NCBI GenBank assembly: GCA_002308555.1
Contig: DBWD01000054.1
Coordinates: 1,614 to 9,678, forward strand
Length of the DNA: 8,065 nt
Source: a bacterium UBP3_UBA1247
Lineage (GTDB): Bacteria > UBA3054
Reading direction: 5' to 3'
Below, in pieces: positions 6,306 through 8,065 of this stretch. The number at the start of each line of letters is the position of its first letter. Position 1 is the first letter of the stretch. A model generated the notes under the pieces. That model was not told the origin of the DNA, did not search any database, and saw only the letters and a list, made by a program, of their open reading frames with translations. The position numbers and the translations under genes are program-made.

Positions 6306-7426
6306 CAGTCGTTCGTGAACTGGCGTTTCAGGTTCTCCATGTCCCGCTTCTCCTTGTTGGGGTCGGAGACAAGGTTGAGGAAGGTCTTGACCTTTTTCTG
6401 CTTGGCCTTGACGGTCACCATGGCGCGCTGGGAGCGCAGCCGCTTGTCGCCGTGCAGGGCTTCAAGATAATAGACGCCGGGCTGCACGTGCTTGAAGATG
6501 TAGAAGCCCTCCTTGGAGTAGGTGTCGGCCTCCATGTGGATGAGCATGCCGTTGCTGCGGGCGTCCCTCAGGATGACCCTGGCGTCCAGGTGGCGCAGGG
6601 GGTTGCCGTCCATCAGCACGTAGCCGTAAAGGTCCCTTCTGTCCCTGTCCACGGTGATCCTGACGCCCTCGTTGGTCAGGGTTATCGGGAAGTAGTAGAA
6701 GCGGCCCTCGTTGATCCTTTCGTCGATGAAGCGCTTGCGGCGCTCCAGCACCATGGTGTAGCGGCCCGGAGTGATGTCCTTGATGCAGAAGAGGCCGTTG
6801 GTGACCACCAGGCCGCCGGCCTGGGCGCCCTCGGGGCTCATCAGCCTGAGGAAGACGCCCTTCTGGGCGTCCTCGCCGTCCACCGTCAGCTTGCCGTAAA
6901 CGGTCATGGGCGTCACGAAGCGGATGTTCACGTCGTAACGGTACCCGGGCTGCAGGACCAGGTTGGTGAAGAAGAACTGGTTCTTGTAGTGGGCGGTCAG
7001 GGTGTAGTAGTTGGAGGAGGTGACGTAATAGGCGTAGGTGCCCTTCCTGGTGGTCAGCATGGACTTCAGGTCCTCGCTGTCCTCGGCCCGGAAGAAGAGG
7101 GTCTGGACGTTGGCCATGGGCTCGCCCTTGTGGTTCACCACCTTGCCGGTCAGAAGGCCGCTGCCGGTGAAAGCCGGGCCGGTCTTTTCCTTTTGCTTCT
7201 CCTCCGTCTCCCCTATCATGCTGTCGATGAGGGCGTCGATCTCCGAACTGTTGCCGGGGACGGTCTCCTTGTCGAAGGGATCGTCGATGCCCTTCAGGGC
7301 GTTTTCCAGAAGCGTCAGGTCGATGGAATCCTTCTTGACGTTCTGGACCTTGAATTCCGGATCCACGGCGTCGGCCAGGGCCAGGCCGCAGAACAGAGCC
7401 GATAATAGCAGACTAATTTTCCACAT
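6305..7426 (-). CDS. Exported protein with three carboxypeptidase-regulatory-like beta domains
   Basis: The product is 373 residues, with a signal peptide at 1-18 (ISLLLSALFCGLALA, cut likely after ALA). A charged, probably unstructured stretch follows to about 85. Then come three repeats of a transthyretin/carboxypeptidase-D-regulatory type: about 92-169 (LTGKVVNHKGEPMANVQTLF), about 175-262 (VYGKLTVDGED with ITPGRYTMVLE) and about 266-352 (LYGYVLMDGNPL with VQPGVYYLEAL). The repeated pattern, a G-x-V/L strand followed by DG or KG, then a GxY turn near the end, is what identifies the fold; no enzyme motif is seen. Such domains usually act as structural or binding modules on secreted proteins. 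The basic C-terminus (KEKRDMENLKRQF) is not an anchor. The gene starts 12 bases after the protease gene and its stop is fused with the next start. Its specific role is unknown. Confidence 0.82.
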   Translation of the reverse strand: MWKISLLLSALFCGLALADAVDPEFKVQNVKKDSIDLTLLENALKGIDDPFDKETVPGNSSEIDALIDSMIGETEEKQKEKTGPAFTGSGLLTGKVVNHKGEPMANVQTLFFRAEDSEDLKSMLTTRKGTYAYYVTSSNYYTLTAHYKNQFFFTNLVLQPGYRYDVNIRFVTPMTVYGKLTVDGEDAQKGVFLRLMSPEGAQAGGLVVTNGLFCIKDITPGRYTMVLERRKRFIDERINEGRFYYFPITLTNEGVRITVDRDRRDLYGYVLMDGNPLRHLDARVILRDARSNGMLIHMEADTYSKEGFYIFKHVQPGVYYLEALHGDKRLRSQRAMVTVKAKQKKVKTFLNLVSDPNKEKRDMENLKRQFTND

Positions 7427-7438
7427 AATTTTCTTTCG

Positions 7439-8065
7439 TTATTTCTTGCGTGAGACAAACAGAACGCCCAGGGCCAGCAAGCCCAGCAGGAAGGAGGGTT
7501 CCGGTATGGGGCCTTCGTCCATGCCGCTTACCACCAGGGCGAAGGTCTGGGGATAATACATTCCGTCATAACCGTGCACCCTGACTTCCATCTCGTCGCC
7601 CGTGGCGGGATCGTTGGGAGAGTCGTACCACTCGCTGTTGTTGGTCTGATCGTTGTGCATGGTTTGATTCGCGTTAAAGTGGGTGTAGAGACCGTCGAAG
7701 ACCTGGATGTCCAGGTCGTTGACAAGCTCTTCCCTGGCGCCCGGAGTGCCGGGCTGATCCGTCCAGACCAGGGTCGCCTTGACGCGGCCCATGCTGTTCT
7801 TCTTAAAAGCGTAAGTCACCAGGTCGCCTCTGTTGCTGACCACGCCTTCAATATAGACCACGTTGTTGGTGAGGTCGAAGCTCTGCCCCAGGTCCACATG
7901 TCCGTAACCGTTGACGCTGTTGGGGAAATCGTCGGGGATCTCAATGTAGGGATCGGGGTACTGTCCTCTTCCCATTCTCCTGGCGCCGTGGATAAGCGTC
8001 GCCTTCACCAACGCCGAGGAGGGTTCAGAAATGCCCTTTTCCTTGAGGAACTGGATGGTGTCGGC
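7439..8065 (-). CDS. Subtilisin-family (S8, KP-43-like) protease, C-terminal part with PEP-CTERM anchor
   Basis: The frame is open to the right edge, so only the last 208 residues are seen. A start at the TTG near 8011 is rejected because the frame continues and the similarity begins before it. Residues about 14-61 match the end of an S8 catalytic domain (EPSSALVKATLIHGARRM, then VNGYGHVDLGQSF). Residues about 70-181 match the beta-barrel domain that follows the catalytic part in KP-43-type subtilases (VKATLVWTDQPG, ELVNDLDIQVFDG, a NN pair at 142-143, and PQTFALVVSGMD). The last 23 residues are a PEP-CTERM signal: PIPEPS, a hydrophobic helix (FLLGLLALGVLFV) and a basic SRKK end. In known systems this tail is cut and sorted by exosortase, linking the protein to the cell surface or matrix. 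The catalytic Asp, His and Ser lie outside the window, so activity cannot be judged. Confidence 0.87.
   Translation of the reverse strand, partial: ADTIQFLKEKGISEPSSALVKATLIHGARRMGRGQYPDPYIEIPDDFPNSVNGYGHVDLGQSFDLTNNVVYIEGVVSNRGDLVTYAFKKNSMGRVKATLVWTDQPGTPGAREELVNDLDIQVFDGLYTHFNANQTMHNDQTNNSEWYDSPNDPATGDEMEVRVHGYDGMYYPQTFALVVSGMDEGPIPEPSFLLGLLALGVLFVSRKK
7457..7504 (-). other. Region coding the PEP-CTERM sorting signal of the protease
   Basis: It encodes the PEP motif (visible residues 188-190) and the membrane helix; the basic SRKK end just downstream completes the signal. The order motif, helix, positive end at the extreme C-terminus is diagnostic. It predicts an exosortase gene elsewhere in this genome. 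Confidence 0.82.

Noticed and set aside
6452..7405. 317-aa open frame on the plus strand, rich in Val, His and Gly
   Set aside because: Shadow of the exported beta-domain gene; no start site, signal or domain.
7427..7438. Possible promoter in the AT-rich gap before the beta-domain gene
   Set aside because: The gap is only 12 bases and no convincing -35/-10 pair is visible; co-transcription with the protease gene is simpler.

Overview
The window looks like chromosomal DNA from a GC-rich Gram-negative bacterium with an outer membrane, most plausibly of the Planctomycetes-Verrucomicrobia-Lentisphaerae (PVC) group. Three things suggest this: a Bat (aerotolerance-type) gene cluster, a lipoprotein foldase, and a secreted protease ending in a PEP-CTERM sorting tail, which is common in Lentisphaerae, Kiritimatiellae and Verrucomicrobia that carry exosortase. 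The taxon is an inference; no rRNA or other marker gene is present. Coding density is very high. The only real intergenic gap is about 65 bases, between two convergent gene clusters.

Left half, plus strand (2-4106): the 3' part of a Bat operon. First comes a BatC-like TPR protein whose 5' end lies outside the window, with a long extra helical region and a striking Gln/Asp/Asn-rich tail. It is followed by BatD (signal peptide, beta-rich periplasmic part, one membrane helix, cytoplasmic tail) and BatE (signal peptide, TPRs, two membrane segments, bacterial SH3 domain). batD and batE overlap, and batE has a strong Shine-Dalgarno site inside the end of batD. In the known family these proteins, with vWA proteins BatA/BatB that probably lie upstream of the window, form an envelope-associated complex linked to stress or oxygen tolerance; the molecular role is not settled.

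Middle (4107-4172): a perfect 13-bp inverted repeat with U-tracts in both directions, serving as a shared bidirectional terminator for the two converging operons.

Right half, minus strand (8065 down to 4173): five tightly packed genes, read right to left. They are the C-terminal part of a KP-43-like subtilisin-family protease with a PEP-CTERM anchor, a secreted protein with three carboxypeptidase-regulatory-like beta domains, a 61-residue very highly charged small protein, a SurA/PrsA-like parvulin lipoprotein, and a family 2 glycosyltransferase. Gaps are 12 nt, a 1-nt stop/start overlap, a 7-nt overlap and 4 nt, so this is almost certainly one transcript. The set reads as an envelope or secretion-related unit (surface-sorted protease, exported beta-domain protein, periplasmic folding helper, sugar transfer), but the joint role is inferred from gene order only.

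No mobile element, tRNA, rRNA, CRISPR array or phage gene was seen. The least explained items are the 61-aa charged protein, the three-domain exported protein, and the extra region plus Q-rich tail of the BatC-like protein.
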